Part shown: piece by piece, positions 17,840 to 26,636 of the stretch
How positions within the stretch are numbered: the first letter of the stretch is position 1
Layout: the number at the start of each line of letters is the position of its first letter
Origin: Martinezella calliandrae
GTDB lineage: Bacteria > Pseudomonadota > Alphaproteobacteria > Rhizobiales > Rhizobiaceae
NCBI RefSeq assembly: GCF_030272695.1
Contig: NZ_JARFYN010000015.1
Span: forward strand, 1-64,000
DNA: 64,000 nucleotides
Direction: 5' to 3'
Position numbers and translations under genes: made by a program
Notes under the pieces: model-generated
The model's input: only the letters and a program-made list of their open reading frames with translations
Database searches by the model: none
What the model was told of the DNA's origin: nothing

Positions 17840-19309
17840 CTATTTCGACTTGTTTTCCATCTCGTCGAGGGCAGCAGCCAGGCGCTTTTCCTCGTTGTAA
17901 TAGCGGGCGCGGTCCCAGAAATGCGGCTTGCCGACACCGGTCGACATATGCCGGCCGATGATACGGCCGCTCGCATCCTCGCCTTCGATTTCGTAGCGCA
18001 TCAGGTCCTGGGTGATGATCACATCGCCTTCCATGCCGATCACCTCGGTGATCTGGGTGATGCGGCGCGAACCGTCGCGCAGACGGGCGGCCTGGATGAC
18101 GACGTCAACGGACGTGGAAATGATTTCGCGCACCGTTTTGGCCGGCAGGCTGAAGCCGCCCATGGCGATCATCGATTCCATACGGCTCAGGCATTCGCGT
18201 GGCGTGTTGGCATGGATCGTGCCCATCGAGCCGTCATGACCGGTGTTCATCGCCTGCAATAAGTCGAAGACTTCCGGTCCGCGTACTTCGCCGACGATGA
18301 TGCGTTCAGGGCGCATACGCAGGCAGTTCTTGACCAGATCGCGCATGGTGATCTCACCCTCGCCTTCGATGTTTGGAGGGCGGGTTTCAAGGCGGACGAC
18401 ATGCGGCTGCTGGAGCTGCAGTTCGGCCGTGTCCTCGCAGGTGATGACGCGCTCATCTCGATCGATGTAGTTCGTGAGGCAATTCAGAAGCGTCGTCTTG
18501 CCTGAGCCGGTACCCCCGGAAATCACGACATTGCAACGAACGCGGCCGATGATCTGCAGCAGCGTGGCGCCCTCCGGCGTGATGGCGCCGAAGCGGACAA
18601 GCTGGTCGAGCGTCAGCTTGTCCCTCTTGAATTTGCGGATGGTAAGCGCCGGGCCGTCGATGGACAGCGGTGGTGCGATGACGTTGACGCGCGATCCGTC
18701 CGGCAGGCGGGCGTCGCAGATCGGGCTCGATTCGTCGACGCGACGGCCGACCTGGCTGACGATGCGCTGGCAGATGGAGAGGAGCTGGGCATTGTCGCGG
18801 AAGCGGATTTCCGATTCGACCGTCTTGCCGCCGACTTCGATGAAGGTCTGGCCGGCGCCATTGACCATAATGTCGGCGATATCGTCACGGGCGAGCAGCG
18901 GCTCCAGCGGACCGTAGCCGAGGACGTCGTTGCAGATATCCTCGAGCAGTTCCTCCTGCTCGGAGATCGACATCGCGAAATTCTTGATGGTGATGATGTC
19001 GTTGACGATGTCGCGGATTTCCTCGCGCGCCGCCTCGGCATCGAGCTTGGAGAGCTGCGACAGGTCGATCGTATCGATCAGAGCCGAAAAGACCTGCGAC
19101 TTGGTGTCGTAATATTCTTCGGTGCGCGCCGGCCGGCGGCGTGTCGGAGTCTGCATCGAAGGGGGCGCTACCTGCTGGCGTTGTTGCGCCGGCTCGACCA
19201 GCACGTTCGATGCCGCCGGCGCAGCAGCGGAGGGCGTGCGCGGCGGCGACGGAGGCGACGCTACGCTGCCACTCTTTGCAGGACCTTCATTTCCGCGTCT
19301 GCCAAACAT
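17840..19309 (-). CDS. tadA: Tad pilus assembly ATPase TadA (CpaF)
   Basis: A 489-residue secretion ATPase of the CpaF type. A low-complexity, proline- and alanine-rich N-terminal tail of about 75 residues precedes the N-terminal domain. The ATPase core carries the Walker [17 protein letters not shown], an Asp box with [19 protein letters not shown], the Walker B-like [18 protein letters not shown] and the His box [11 protein letters not shown]. It powers pilus extension, and perhaps retraction, at the cytoplasmic face with TadB and TadC. Confidence 0.95.
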   Translation of the reverse strand: MFGRRGNEGPAKSGSVASPPSPPRTPSAAAPAASNVLVEPAQQRQQVAPPSMQTPTRRRPARTEEYYDTKSQVFSALIDTIDLSQLSKLDAEAAREEIRDIVNDIITIKNFAMSISEQEELLEDICNDVLGYGPLEPLLARDDIADIMVNGAGQTFIEVGGKTVESEIRFRDNAQLLSICQRIVSQVGRRVDESSPICDARLPDGSRVNVIAPPLSIDGPALTIRKFKRDKLTLDQLVRFGAITPEGATLLQIIGRVRCNVVISGGTGSGKTTLLNCLTNYIDRDERVITCEDTAELQLQQPHVVRLETRPPNIEGEGEITMRDLVKNCLRMRPERIIVGEVRGPEVFDLLQAMNTGHDGSMGTIHANTPRECLSRMESMIAMGGFSLPAKTVREIISTSVDVVIQAARLRDGSRRITQITEVIGMEGDVIITQDLMRYEIEGEDASGRIIGRHMSTGVGKPHFWDRARYYNEEKRLAAALDEMENKSK

Positions 19310-19390
19310 GCTGTCGATCCAATTCTAGGCTGGAGCATGATGTCAAAAGTGCGAACCGGCTTTCGAACATGATCATGCGAAATCAAACAA

Positions 19391-20662
19391 TTACTTGCGT
19401 TTCAGGAGACCGAGTAGACCGCCCTTTTTTGCCTTCTTCAGTGCAACGCGCCCGGTGACGATGTGCGATATTTGCGAGAAGGTCTCGGCGATCGGCGATT
19501 TCGAATCGGTCTCCGAAATCATGCGGCCGCTATTGGCGGCGTTGCCGAACAGGTTGATATCAAAAGGAATGATGGCGATCGGGTCGGTTTCCAACGGCTC
19601 ACAGAACTCCGAAGGGCCTATTTCCGGGCGCTTGGGCATGCCGACCTGATTGAGGATGAGATACGGCGCCTTGTCGTTGGGACGCAGCTTGCGCAGTGCA
19701 TCCAGCATGTTCTTGGCGTTGCGCAGATTGGCAAGGTCAGGCGCCGCGCAAATCACGACTTCATCGACGGCCGCAAGCACGGAGCGCGTCCACTCCGACC
19801 ATAGATGCGGCACGTCGAGCACGCTCACGGGCGCGCTGCGCTGCAGAACGTCGAGCACCGGCTGGAACGCCTGGCCATCGAAATCATAGGCGCGATCGAG
19901 CATGGAGGGAGCGGCGAGCAAGGACAGGTGCTGGGAACACTTGGTCAATAGGCGGTCAAGGAAGACCTCATCAAGCCGTTCCGGCGCATAGACGGCTTCA
20001 GCAATGCCCTGCGCCGGGTCCTGGTCGAAATCGATGTTGGCAGTGCCGTAGGGCAGGTCGAGATCAGCGAGAATGGTCTCGGTCGAGAACAGGTTGGAGA
20101 TGCCGAAAGCGCAATTGTGCGCGATGGTGGACGCCCCTACCCCACCTTTGGCGCCGATGAAGGCGATGCTGCGGCCCAGTGGTTCCGCGTCGGGATCGAC
20201 GAAGATCGCCGCCATCGCGGCCATGACGTCGGTCATGGAGACGGGGTGGACCATATATTCGGAAATGCCGTTGCGGATGAGTTCGCGATAGAGGCCGATG
20301 TCGTTGTAATAGCCGACGATCACAACTTTGGTGCTGGGATCGCAGACTGCGGCAAGCGGAGTAAGCTCGGCCAGCAGATTCTGCGGATTAGCGCGGGTTT
20401 CCAATATGATCAGATTCGGCGTCGGCGTCGAGGCGAACATGTTTGCCGCCGCCGCCGTGCTGCCGCTGGTAATCCTGAGGCTGACTTTGGACATGCGCCG
20501 ATCGTTGGCACATCGGTCCATTACCTGCTGCAACTGCTCGCTTTCGCAGAAGGCATGCACGGAGATACGCGGCAGTGGCCGCATGTTTTCGAGATCGCCG
20601 ACACGGGGCGCGTCCCCGGCTTCCACCGCGGCCTGCTTGATATCGTAATCGATAGCGCTCAT
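19391..20662 (-). CDS. cpaE: Tad pilus localisation protein CpaE/TadZ
   Basis: A 423-residue protein from ATG 20662, with AGGA upstream; longer frames run into cpaD and are rejected. The N-terminal half looks like a response-regulator receiver fold (residues about 60-160), and the C-terminal half is a ParA/MinD-like ATPase with the deviant Walker A FIGAKGGVGASTIAHN. In Caulobacter and Aggregatibacter this protein places the Tad machine at the cell pole. The tail is lysine-rich (KKAKKGGLLGLLKRK). Confidence 0.9.
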   Translation of the reverse strand: MSAIDYDIKQAAVEAGDAPRVGDLENMRPLPRISVHAFCESEQLQQVMDRCANDRRMSKVSLRITSGSTAAAANMFASTPTPNLIILETRANPQNLLAELTPLAAVCDPSTKVVIVGYYNDIGLYRELIRNGISEYMVHPVSMTDVMAAMAAIFVDPDAEPLGRSIAFIGAKGGVGASTIAHNCAFGISNLFSTETILADLDLPYGTANIDFDQDPAQGIAEAVYAPERLDEVFLDRLLTKCSQHLSLLAAPSMLDRAYDFDGQAFQPVLDVLQRSAPVSVLDVPHLWSEWTRSVLAAVDEVVICAAPDLANLRNAKNMLDALRKLRPNDKAPYLILNQVGMPKRPEIGPSEFCEPLETDPIAIIPFDINLFGNAANSGRMISETDSKSPIAETFSQISHIVTGRVALKKAKKGGLLGLLKRK

Positions 20663-20699
20663 GACTTTATCCTGTTGCGGCGACAGCCAACTCTCATGT

Positions 20700-21428
20700 T
20701 TAGAAACCGCTGCTGCCGCGGCTAGAGCCACCGACCGTAGCCGTGCTGGTTGCGGTCGAACCGTTGCGATAATTGTCGATGACCTTGCTGCGCTGGTCGG
20801 CATCGATGGGCGTCACCGCGCGCGGCGCGATGAGATCGGTCGGATTGGCGACTTGTGCAGCGAGGTTGTTCTGGGTGGCGCAGCCGAAATTATAATAGTT
20901 CTGATTATCGAAAAAGTTGTCGGCAAGATCGTCCGGCCATTGGCCGCAGGCATTGGTGGCCGCGGTCGTCGCCGTGAAGCGCAGGCGGATCGGTGCGGCA
21001 TCATAGGGACCGCCGGCCGGATAATAACTGTCGACGATGCGCGCCGACGGAATGCCGTTCGCCACCAGCTCCTGACGGATCTGCCGGCGTAAGACAGATG
21101 CGGCCGGCGAGTTCGCAGATTCCCGCGGTGTGAGAATTTCGACCGTGCCAGTTGCGTGCGCGCGATAATCCTGTGCGAACCCCCGGACCGTATCGCGCGT
21201 GCCAGGGGTCAGGCGGCGATCACCAGCGGAGATCGGAATGTCGACATGGTGTTCCCTCTCCGTCAGCACGATTGGATGACGCTGACGATAGTCGTCGGAA
21301 ATGGCGCTGGTCCTTATGCCATCCGGCGAACCGGCACATCCGCTGACAACGCTAGCCATCATGATCAAGGCGAGGGCTGCAAATCGCGGCCTGGCGATAC
21401 GGGGCGCATTGCGATCGAGGCTGGCCAT
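20700..21428 (-). CDS. cpaD: Tad pilus lipoprotein CpaD
   Basis: A 242-residue lipoprotein from ATG 21428. A basic start (MASLDRNAPRIARPRF), a hydrophobic core and the lipobox VSGC give a lipidated Cys near residue 30. The mature domain has the CpaD features of an OmpA-like region, ERGFAQDYRAHATGTVEIL-type sequence near the middle, and a C-terminal NACGQWPDDLADNFFDN segment with NFGCATQNNLAAQVANP. CpaD is thought to help secretin assembly in the outer membrane. A longer start at 21470 is possible. Confidence 0.88.
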   Translation of the reverse strand: MASLDRNAPRIARPRFAALALIMMASVVSGCAGSPDGIRTSAISDDYRQRHPIVLTEREHHVDIPISAGDRRLTPGTRDTVRGFAQDYRAHATGTVEILTPRESANSPAASVLRRQIRQELVANGIPSARIVDSYYPAGGPYDAAPIRLRFTATTAATNACGQWPDDLADNFFDNQNYYNFGCATQNNLAAQVANPTDLIAPRAVTPIDADQRSKVIDNYRNGSTATSTATVGGSSRGSSGF

Positions 21429-21483
21429 GTTTTGGTCTCTCGTGGATCCGATTGAAAAGGGGCGATTCATGATCCGTTTGCCC

Positions 21484-22983
21484 TCACTTGTAGATAAAGC
21501 CGACTGTGCCGTGGAAATTGGCATCGGCGACCGGCGGCGCATCCCTGCGGCCGTAGATCTTGTTGACACGGTTCATGAAGAAGGCAGCGGCATCGTTCGT
21601 CGGGGAGAAGTTATCGTCGGGACGGGCAAGCTGATCGCGAGCCACCGGCCGCACGAGGTAAGGCGTCGCAATGATCACCAGTTCTTTTTCGTCACGCTGA
21701 AAGCTCTTCTGCCGGAACAGCGCGCCGATGATCGGAATCTTCGAGGCGCCAGGTGTTCCGTTGGTATTCTGCTGGATGTTATCGCTCAGGAGGCCTGCGA
21801 GCGCTATCGAGCCGCCGGAAGGCAATTCGACGGAGGTGTCTGCCGCGCGCTGGTTGTAGGTCGCCTCTCCGGCGGTGCCTACGGGTTCGGAAACCTGAGT
21901 CTGGACATGCAAGCTGATGCGTCCGGCCGAAAGGACGACAGGCGTGAAGGCAAGGCTGATGCCGTAAGTATACGGCGTGATCGTCACCTTGCCGTCCTGA
22001 TCGATGGTGGAATAGAGCGTCTGGCCACCCGAATTGAAGGTCGCGGCCTGGCCTGAAATTGCTGTCAAGGTCGGTTCGGCGAGGGTGCGGACAGCGCCAG
22101 CTTGCTCCATAGCATTCAGGTAACTTTTAATATCGTATTTGCCGATCGCCGTCTTGAACAAGGCGCTGATGCCGCCATTGCCGTAGGCGGCCGTTGAATC
22201 ACCACTGACGTTGCCGAGCTGCGCAACGGTGAGACCGGAAGAATTACTGACGAGATGGTCGAAACCGATCTGCTTCAGCACGCTGCGCTTGATCTCGGCG
22301 ACGGTGACCTTCAGCGTCACCTGATCCTCGCCTTCGATCTGCAGGAGATTGACGATCTGCGAGGTCTGGCGCGCTTCGGCAAACAGAGCGACGGAATTGT
22401 CTCCACCGCTACCGCTGGCGGTTTCGGTGCGGGTGGTGGCTTCGCCACCTTTCAGGAAGGCTTCAGCCAATTGCTCGGCGCGCGCCGAATCCTGTGGGGT
22501 ACGGACCGTACCCGTCAAGACAATGTTATCGGAGACGATCTCGACGTTGATGGCGGAGTCCGCGATGAAACGTTTGAGGTTGGTCTGTAGGCCGGCGATG
22601 TCGCGTTCGATCTGAAGATCGAGGCTGACGATCTCCTTTCCGTCGGCACCGAACACGAAGATATTCGTCTGGCCGACAGTCTTGCCGAAGAGGTAAATGC
22701 GGCGCGACGTACGCGTCACCGCATCGGCCATCTTAGGATCGGAGACGAGAATATCATGGGCATCCGCCGGGAGGTCGACCACCAGTGCTTTGTTGAGGCC
22801 GAGCTTCAGCGTGCGCTTAGTGCCGAGGCCGGCAATGGTGACGATGGTGTCGGCGCCGTCGGCCTTGGCCATTGCCATGCGCAGGAAAGCCGGCGCGTCG
22901 GCGAAAGGCAGTCCGGCGAAAGCGACAGAGAAGGAGAGAACCGCAGACGTAAGAAGGCCGATTGGTTTGCTGGTCTTAAACAT
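21484..22983 (-). CDS. cpaC: Tad pilus outer-membrane secretin CpaC (RcpA)
   Basis: A 499-residue secretin from ATG 22983, preceded by AAGGGCGGG. It has a signal peptide (about residues 1-35), then the pilus-assembly N-domain (LNKALVVDLPADAHDILVSD to VGQTNIFVFGADG), a BON-like region around residues 110-200 and the secretin C-domain with VELPSGGSIALAGLLSD and the terminal FRQKSFQRDEKELVIIATPY. It forms the outer-membrane ring through which the Flp pilus exits. The tail after that is about 60 residues long. Confidence 0.93.
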   Translation of the reverse strand: MFKTSKPIGLLTSAVLSFSVAFAGLPFADAPAFLRMAMAKADGADTIVTIAGLGTKRTLKLGLNKALVVDLPADAHDILVSDPKMADAVTRTSRRIYLFGKTVGQTNIFVFGADGKEIVSLDLQIERDIAGLQTNLKRFIADSAINVEIVSDNIVLTGTVRTPQDSARAEQLAEAFLKGGEATTRTETASGSGGDNSVALFAEARQTSQIVNLLQIEGEDQVTLKVTVAEIKRSVLKQIGFDHLVSNSSGLTVAQLGNVSGDSTAAYGNGGISALFKTAIGKYDIKSYLNAMEQAGAVRTLAEPTLTAISGQAATFNSGGQTLYSTIDQDGKVTITPYTYGISLAFTPVVLSAGRISLHVQTQVSEPVGTAGEATYNQRAADTSVELPSGGSIALAGLLSDNIQQNTNGTPGASKIPIIGALFRQKSFQRDEKELVIIATPYLVRPVARDQLARPDDNFSPTNDAAAFFMNRVNKIYGRRDAPPVADANFHGTVGFIYK

Positions 22984-22996
22984 GGTCCCGCCCTTC

Positions 22997-23809
22997 TCAT
23001 TGCGTCTTGGCTGCGGCTGCGCTGTTGGTGACGATCGCGCCTGACTTGATGACCTGGACGACGGCGCCGCCATTGTCTCCGGCCAACAGATAGTCGGCGG
23101 CGGTCGTATCCGATTGCCCCGCATCGGCGACCGAGCGCAGCGCCAGCGTCAGGCGATCGGCCATCTGTTGGGCGACCGCCAGAACCTTGGTCTGGTCCGG
23201 CGTCAGCTCCAGAGTCGCGGTCGTGCCGACCACAGCCTTGGTGCCATCCTGCTTTTCCTCGATTTGTTGATCGACAGCGAGGACGCGGACGTTGCTGAGC
23301 ACGGTCTCGGTTACGAATTTCTGGGTATCGCCCTTGCGTACCATGATCACGTCGACACGGTCATTGGGAAGGATGAAGCCGCCGGCACCGGTCGCGACCG
23401 AGATTTCGGTGGCGACTGCACGTTTGCCGGAAGGCAATAGCGACGAGAGAATGTGGCTGTTGGAATCAGCGACTTTCTCCTCGCGGATCGGTTCGCCTTC
23501 AAAAATCGGCAGGCGGACGACCGCACCGTCTAGGTCCTTCAGCGCATCGGGGCGATCGGCTTCGGTGATGAAACCCTTGACAAGGCCGCTCTGCGGCCAG
23601 GCGATCCAATGGACCGACTTGTCATTCAGGCGCGAGCCGACCGGAAGATTAGCGTCGGCGACGAGCACATTGACCGTCGCCTCCTTCTCCACCACCGCTG
23701 CGACCTGCGGCACGACATTGTGCGAACCGGCTAGACGCATCGCCAGCAGTCCGGCAAGCCCTGCCGTAACAACTGCCACCGCGAGTATCATTAAGCGAGC
23801 GGGTTTCAT
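22997..23809 (-). CDS. cpaB: Tad pilus assembly protein CpaB (RcpC)
   Basis: A 270-residue protein anchored by an N-terminal helix (MILAVAVVTAGLAGLLAMRL). A SAF domain follows (VLVADANLPVGSRLNDKSVHWIAWPQ), then the RcpC/CpaB core with the FILPNDRVDVIMVRKGD motif and a DQTKVLAVAQQMADRLTLAL helix. It acts in the periplasm between secretin and inner-membrane platform. Of two adjacent ATG codons, the one at 23809 is better spaced (seven bases) from AAGGA than that at 23815. The 164-base AT-rich gap to cpaA may hold a second promoter for the block. Confidence 0.9.
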   Translation of the reverse strand: MKPARLMILAVAVVTAGLAGLLAMRLAGSHNVVPQVAAVVEKEATVNVLVADANLPVGSRLNDKSVHWIAWPQSGLVKGFITEADRPDALKDLDGAVVRLPIFEGEPIREEKVADSNSHILSSLLPSGKRAVATEISVATGAGGFILPNDRVDVIMVRKGDTQKFVTETVLSNVRVLAVDQQIEEKQDGTKAVVGTTATLELTPDQTKVLAVAQQMADRLTLALRSVADAGQSDTTAADYLLAGDNGGAVVQVIKSGAIVTNSAAAAKTQ

Positions 23810-23973
23810 GATCATTCCTTGGGGAATACGACTCTTCGCCCCGCAGAATGCTCTGGAATTGGTGTAATTATGGTTAATGGTATATTACATTTACAATTAT
23901 TTAAGCACGTCTATTAATGAAACATAATATATATCGCGGTTTAGTACATCATTAATACTTAGAATTATCTAAT

Positions 23974-24486
23974 TTAGATAAGATGCGACGTCGCCGCAAT
24001 GACCAGCGGAGACGAGGGAAAAACCAGAAAGCCGCCAATGGCGATAGCGATGCCATACGGGATTTTCTTGGCGATCAGCAACGAGTTCGGCACCGGCAGG
24101 CCCATGGCCAGGATGGCATTGGTTTGCGAGCGCACCATAAGGATGAAAATCGTCACGACGCCGCCGAGGAAAGCGACATGGATGAGGAAGGACAGAAGCG
24201 ACGGGTCGATGCCAAACCAGAGTGCGGAAGCCGCCAGCAGCTTGGCATCGCCACCGCCCATGACGTTCACGGCAAAGAGCGCAAAGCAGACACAAAAGAC
24301 AATGGTCGCGCCGGCAAAGTGCATGCCGATGTCAGTCCATGTCAGGCCGAGTAAGGGTGCAAGCACCATGAAGGCGCCAAACAAAACCAGCGATACCCGA
24401 TTCGGGATCGTCATCGTAAACAGGTCGGAAAGGGCCGCGACCGCAAGGCAGAGCGGGAAGATCAGCAAAGTGGCAGCTTCAAGCAT
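23974..24486 (-). CDS. cpaA: Tad prepilin peptidase CpaA (TadV)
   Basis: A 170-residue A24-family aspartic peptidase of the inner membrane that removes the leader from Flp pilins and TadE-type pseudopilins. The two active-site Asp residues are visible: one in ALSDLFTMTIPN near residue 30 and the other in the MGGGDAKLLAASALWFG motif. About five transmembrane helices are present. The ATG at 24486 has GGGGGA upstream. It is the first gene after the pilin terminator. Confidence 0.9.
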   Translation of the reverse strand: MLEAATLLIFPLCLAVAALSDLFTMTIPNRVSLVLFGAFMVLAPLLGLTWTDIGMHFAGATIVFCVCFALFAVNVMGGGDAKLLAASALWFGIDPSLLSFLIHVAFLGGVVTIFILMVRSQTNAILAMGLPVPNSLLIAKKIPYGIAIAIGGFLVFPSSPLVIAATSHLI

Positions 24487-24516
24487 TTGATATCCCCCAG
24501 ACCAACCAATAAATGT

Positions 24517-24544
24517 CAAAAACCGCTCACTATACGGAGCGGTT
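24517..24544 (-). terminator. Intrinsic terminator after the pilin genes
   Basis: Read on the minus strand, AACCGCTC and GAGCGGTT form a perfect 8-bp stem with an 8-nt loop, followed by a T run. It lies between the second pilin gene and cpaA. It would limit read-through, so that abundant pilin message is made without equal amounts of assembly proteins. Confidence 0.75.
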
Positions 24545-24579
24545 TCCGAACTTTTTACATCACTATACTTCCGCTACGA

Positions 24580-24762
24580 TTAATGTGCCGTGGAAGCGGT
24601 GTTCATCTTGTCAGAAACGCCATTGAACGTGGTGCTGAGCGTGTTGCCCAGCGTCGTTGCGCCGGCAATAATGGCGACGGAGATCAGCGCGGCAATCAGA
24701 CCATATTCGATTGCGGTCGCACCGGATTCGTCTTTCAGGAAACGCGAAAAAAGCTTAGTCAT
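24580..24762 (-). CDS. pilA: Flp family type IVb pilin (copy 2)
   Basis: A 60-residue prepilin. The leader MTKLFSRFLKDESG is cut before ATAIEYGL by CpaA, with the conserved Glu at mature position +5 and a hydrophobic helix (LIAALISVAIIAGATTLG) that forms the fibre core. It differs from the neighbouring copy at only two residues (V/I and D/T in the GVSDKMN/GISTKMN segment). It lies directly upstream of the terminator and is probably co-transcribed with copy 1. Confidence 0.93.
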   Translation of the reverse strand: MTKLFSRFLKDESGATAIEYGLIAALISVAIIAGATTLGNTLSTTFNGVSDKMNTASTAH

Positions 24763-24848
24763 AAGATAACTCCGCTCATTTTGTTAATAGCACGTCGGTC
24801 AACAGTGCCGTTTTCAATCCAAACATGCCGCTGAAGCGCCGCAATCAA

Positions 24849-25031
24849 TTAATGTGCGGTAGAAGCGGTGTTCATCTTGGTAGAAATACCATTGAACGTG
24901 GTGCTGAGCGTATTGCCCAGCGTCGTTGCGCCGGCAATGATGGCGACAGAGATCAGCGCAGCAATCAGGCCATATTCAATTGCGGTGGCACCGGATTCGT
25001 CCTTCAGAAAACGCGAAAAAAGCTTGGTCAT
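24849..25031 (-). CDS. pilA: Flp family type IVb pilin (copy 1)
   Basis: A 60-residue prepilin nearly identical to the next one, with the same leader, the ESG/ATAIEYGL cleavage region and the same hydrophobic helix. It is promoter-proximal, with a 405-base region upstream. The first codons and about 60 upstream bases match those of copy 2, which shows that the pair arose by a recent tandem duplication including the ribosome-binding region. Confidence 0.93.
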   Translation of the reverse strand: MTKLFSRFLKDESGATAIEYGLIAALISVAIIAGATTLGNTLSTTFNGISTKMNTASTAH

Positions 25032-25436
25032 AGGTTAACTCCACTCACTTTGTTGACAGCACGTCCGCCAACTGTTTGCCGTTGATCGGATGAGTTACAC
25101 GGTAGCGGCTGGCCGTTTCCATCGCTTTAAGGAAGTGGGTTAACAGATCGGAAATTCTAAAACGCAAATAGACTAGTTAACGTCAAATCATGTCTTTCCA
25201 AACAATTTTAAAGAAAATCTTCAATTTCAGGGCAATAATTAGAGGCTAATGTATTAGGGCAATGCATGGAGTGTCTCGCAATATTTCATACCCAGAATGG
25301 AAATCCCAAAATGGAAGGCCAAGGCGACGAACTTGCGTCACAATTGTACGAGCAGCGTTCCCTTAATTGTTCATTCACCATTCTTTCTCATTGTATTTGG
25401 TAACCGTTTCCGCCAACAGCTTCACGAGGCCAGACC
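25032..25436. other. Divergent intergenic region of the pilus locus
   Basis: No gene is seen. The region is AT-rich between about 25145 and 25260 and must hold the promoter of the pilin genes on the minus strand and of the secretin-N-domain gene on the plus strand. Several TTAAC half-sites occur (25140-25144, 25177-25181), but none is spaced as a full CtrA box. Confidence 0.4.
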
Positions 25437-25850
25437 ATGCCAACCCGCGGCAGAACCACATTCTTTGCCTGCGCTGCCGCAATAGGGGGCCTGTTAGCGC
25501 AACTTTCCCACGCCGCGGACGACGGCATGCTGCGGGTCTATATGGATCACGCGCGCGTTCTGAAGCTTGATCGTCCCGTCAGCAAGGTCATTGTCGGCAA
25601 CTCGCAGGTTGCGGATGCGACGGTCGCCGATCCGAAGACCATTGTGCTTACCGGTCGGAGCTTCGGCACGACGAATATCGTCCTGCTCGATTCCGATGGC
25701 AACGCGATCGTCGACGAGCGCATCCTCGTATCGATCGACGAAGGCAATACGGTCCGCGTCTACCGTCAGACCGATCGTTCAGTGCTGTCCTGCACACCCA
25801 ATTGTGAGCAGCATGCCCAACAGAACCACGCTGCATCGGCCGCGCCATAG
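25437..25850 (+). CDS. Stand-alone pilus-assembly/secretin N-domain protein
   Basis: A 137-residue exported protein. The signal peptide ends near SHAADD. The rest is one domain of the T2SS/T3SS pilus N-terminal type: LRVYMDHARVLKLDRPVSKV, then IVGNSQVADATVADPKTIVL and SFGTTNIVLLDSDGN. The same module opens CpaC in this locus. A short C-terminal tail has two Cys (CTPNCEQHAQQN). There is no secretin barrel, so it may cap, adapt or regulate the secretin in the periplasm. It is divergent from the pilin genes and precedes two TadE-like genes. Confidence 0.82.
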   Translation: MPTRGRTTFFACAAAIGGLLAQLSHAADDGMLRVYMDHARVLKLDRPVSKVIVGNSQVADATVADPKTIVLTGRSFGTTNIVLLDSDGNAIVDERILVSIDEGNTVRVYRQTDRSVLSCTPNCEQHAQQNHAASAAP

Positions 25851-26010
25851 AGGCCGGTTTTCATTCCCTCGCTATATTCAACTATACTGAACAAGATTTG
25901 GCTTTCTTAAACAAATCCAAGCTTCCTCTCAATATGAAGAGAGAAGAGAAACGGATTATCAAGAAAGCGGCTCTAGTCTCACCCCCGTTTAAATCGCCGC
26001 GGATCCCGGT

Positions 26011-26631
26011 ATGACGCCAGACGACGATATCCCTGGGGGCAAGACCCTTGTGCGGCGACGCGCGAGTGGCGGCCTGCGTGAATTCGTGCGCTCCCGCGAC
26101 GGCACGGCCGCCATCGAATTCGCCCTTCTGGCCATACCCTATTTCCTAATCATCTTTGCGATCCTGGAAACATTCGTCGCCTTTATCGCAGAACAGGTCG
26201 TTTCCAACGCCGTCGATACGCTGTCGCGTCAGATCAGGACCGGGCAGATCACCGCCGCCAATACGAATCAACAGCAGTTCCGCCAAGCTTTCTGCAACGA
26301 GATTTCGGTCATCATCGCTTGCTCGGCGGCCGAGCTGGCGACGCCAACTAATCTTTATCTCGACGTCGAAAGCTACACGACGTTTGCGGCCATGCCGACC
26401 ACCATACCACGCGTGTCGTCCAACCCCTATTCCGACCTCAACACAACGGGCTTCAAATACGCGCCTGGCGGCGCCCAGTCGTATAACATGATGCGCGCTT
26501 ATTACCGCTGGCAGGTGATAACCGATCTGCTGCGGCCCTATCTCACCACTATACGTCCAACTGACGGTTCCATGCCAACGACCTATCTCATCGTCGCGAC
26601 GGCGGCCTTCCAAAACGAGAATTATCCGTGA
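26011..26631 (+). CDS. tadE: TadE-like pseudopilin (first copy)
   Basis: A 206-residue TadE-type protein. A basic N-terminal leader is followed by DGTAAIEFALLAIPYFLIIF, the TadE/TadG pseudopilin helix with the conserved Glu, and then a periplasmic domain of about 150 residues with two Cys in its first third. Pseudopilins of this kind are processed by the prepilin peptidase and are needed for pilus assembly. Its stop overlaps the GTG alternative start of the next gene, so the two are coupled. Confidence 0.85.
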   Translation: MTPDDDIPGGKTLVRRRASGGLREFVRSRDGTAAIEFALLAIPYFLIIFAILETFVAFIAEQVVSNAVDTLSRQIRTGQITAANTNQQQFRQAFCNEISVIIACSAAELATPTNLYLDVESYTTFAAMPTTIPRVSSNPYSDLNTTGFKYAPGGAQSYNMMRAYYRWQVITDLLRPYLTTIRPTDGSMPTTYLIVATAAFQNENYP

Positions 26632-26636
26632 GGAGG

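Larger units (their letters stand above)
24580..25098. repeat. Tandem duplication of the pilin gene
   Basis: Two units of about 250-270 bases stand head to tail. Each contains a whole pilin gene and about 60 bases of 5' flank. The flanks share CGGTCAACAGTG-like and CGCCAACTGTTTG-like ends with scattered changes, so similarity fades outward from the start codons. Confidence 0.7.

Noticed and set aside
16822-17976. 49-residue N-terminal extension of TadB
   Set aside because: It overlaps the end of tadA and lacks a hydrophobic start; the shorter start at 17829 matches the family.
25120-25145. TTAA pair upstream of the pilins as a CtrA site
   Set aside because: The two TTAA units are nine bases apart rather than seven.
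25934-26014. 26-codon basic frame overlapping the first TadE-like start by ATGA
   Set aside because: It has no ribosome-binding site, and such overlaps occur by chance. The amino acids are mostly Lys, Arg and Pro.
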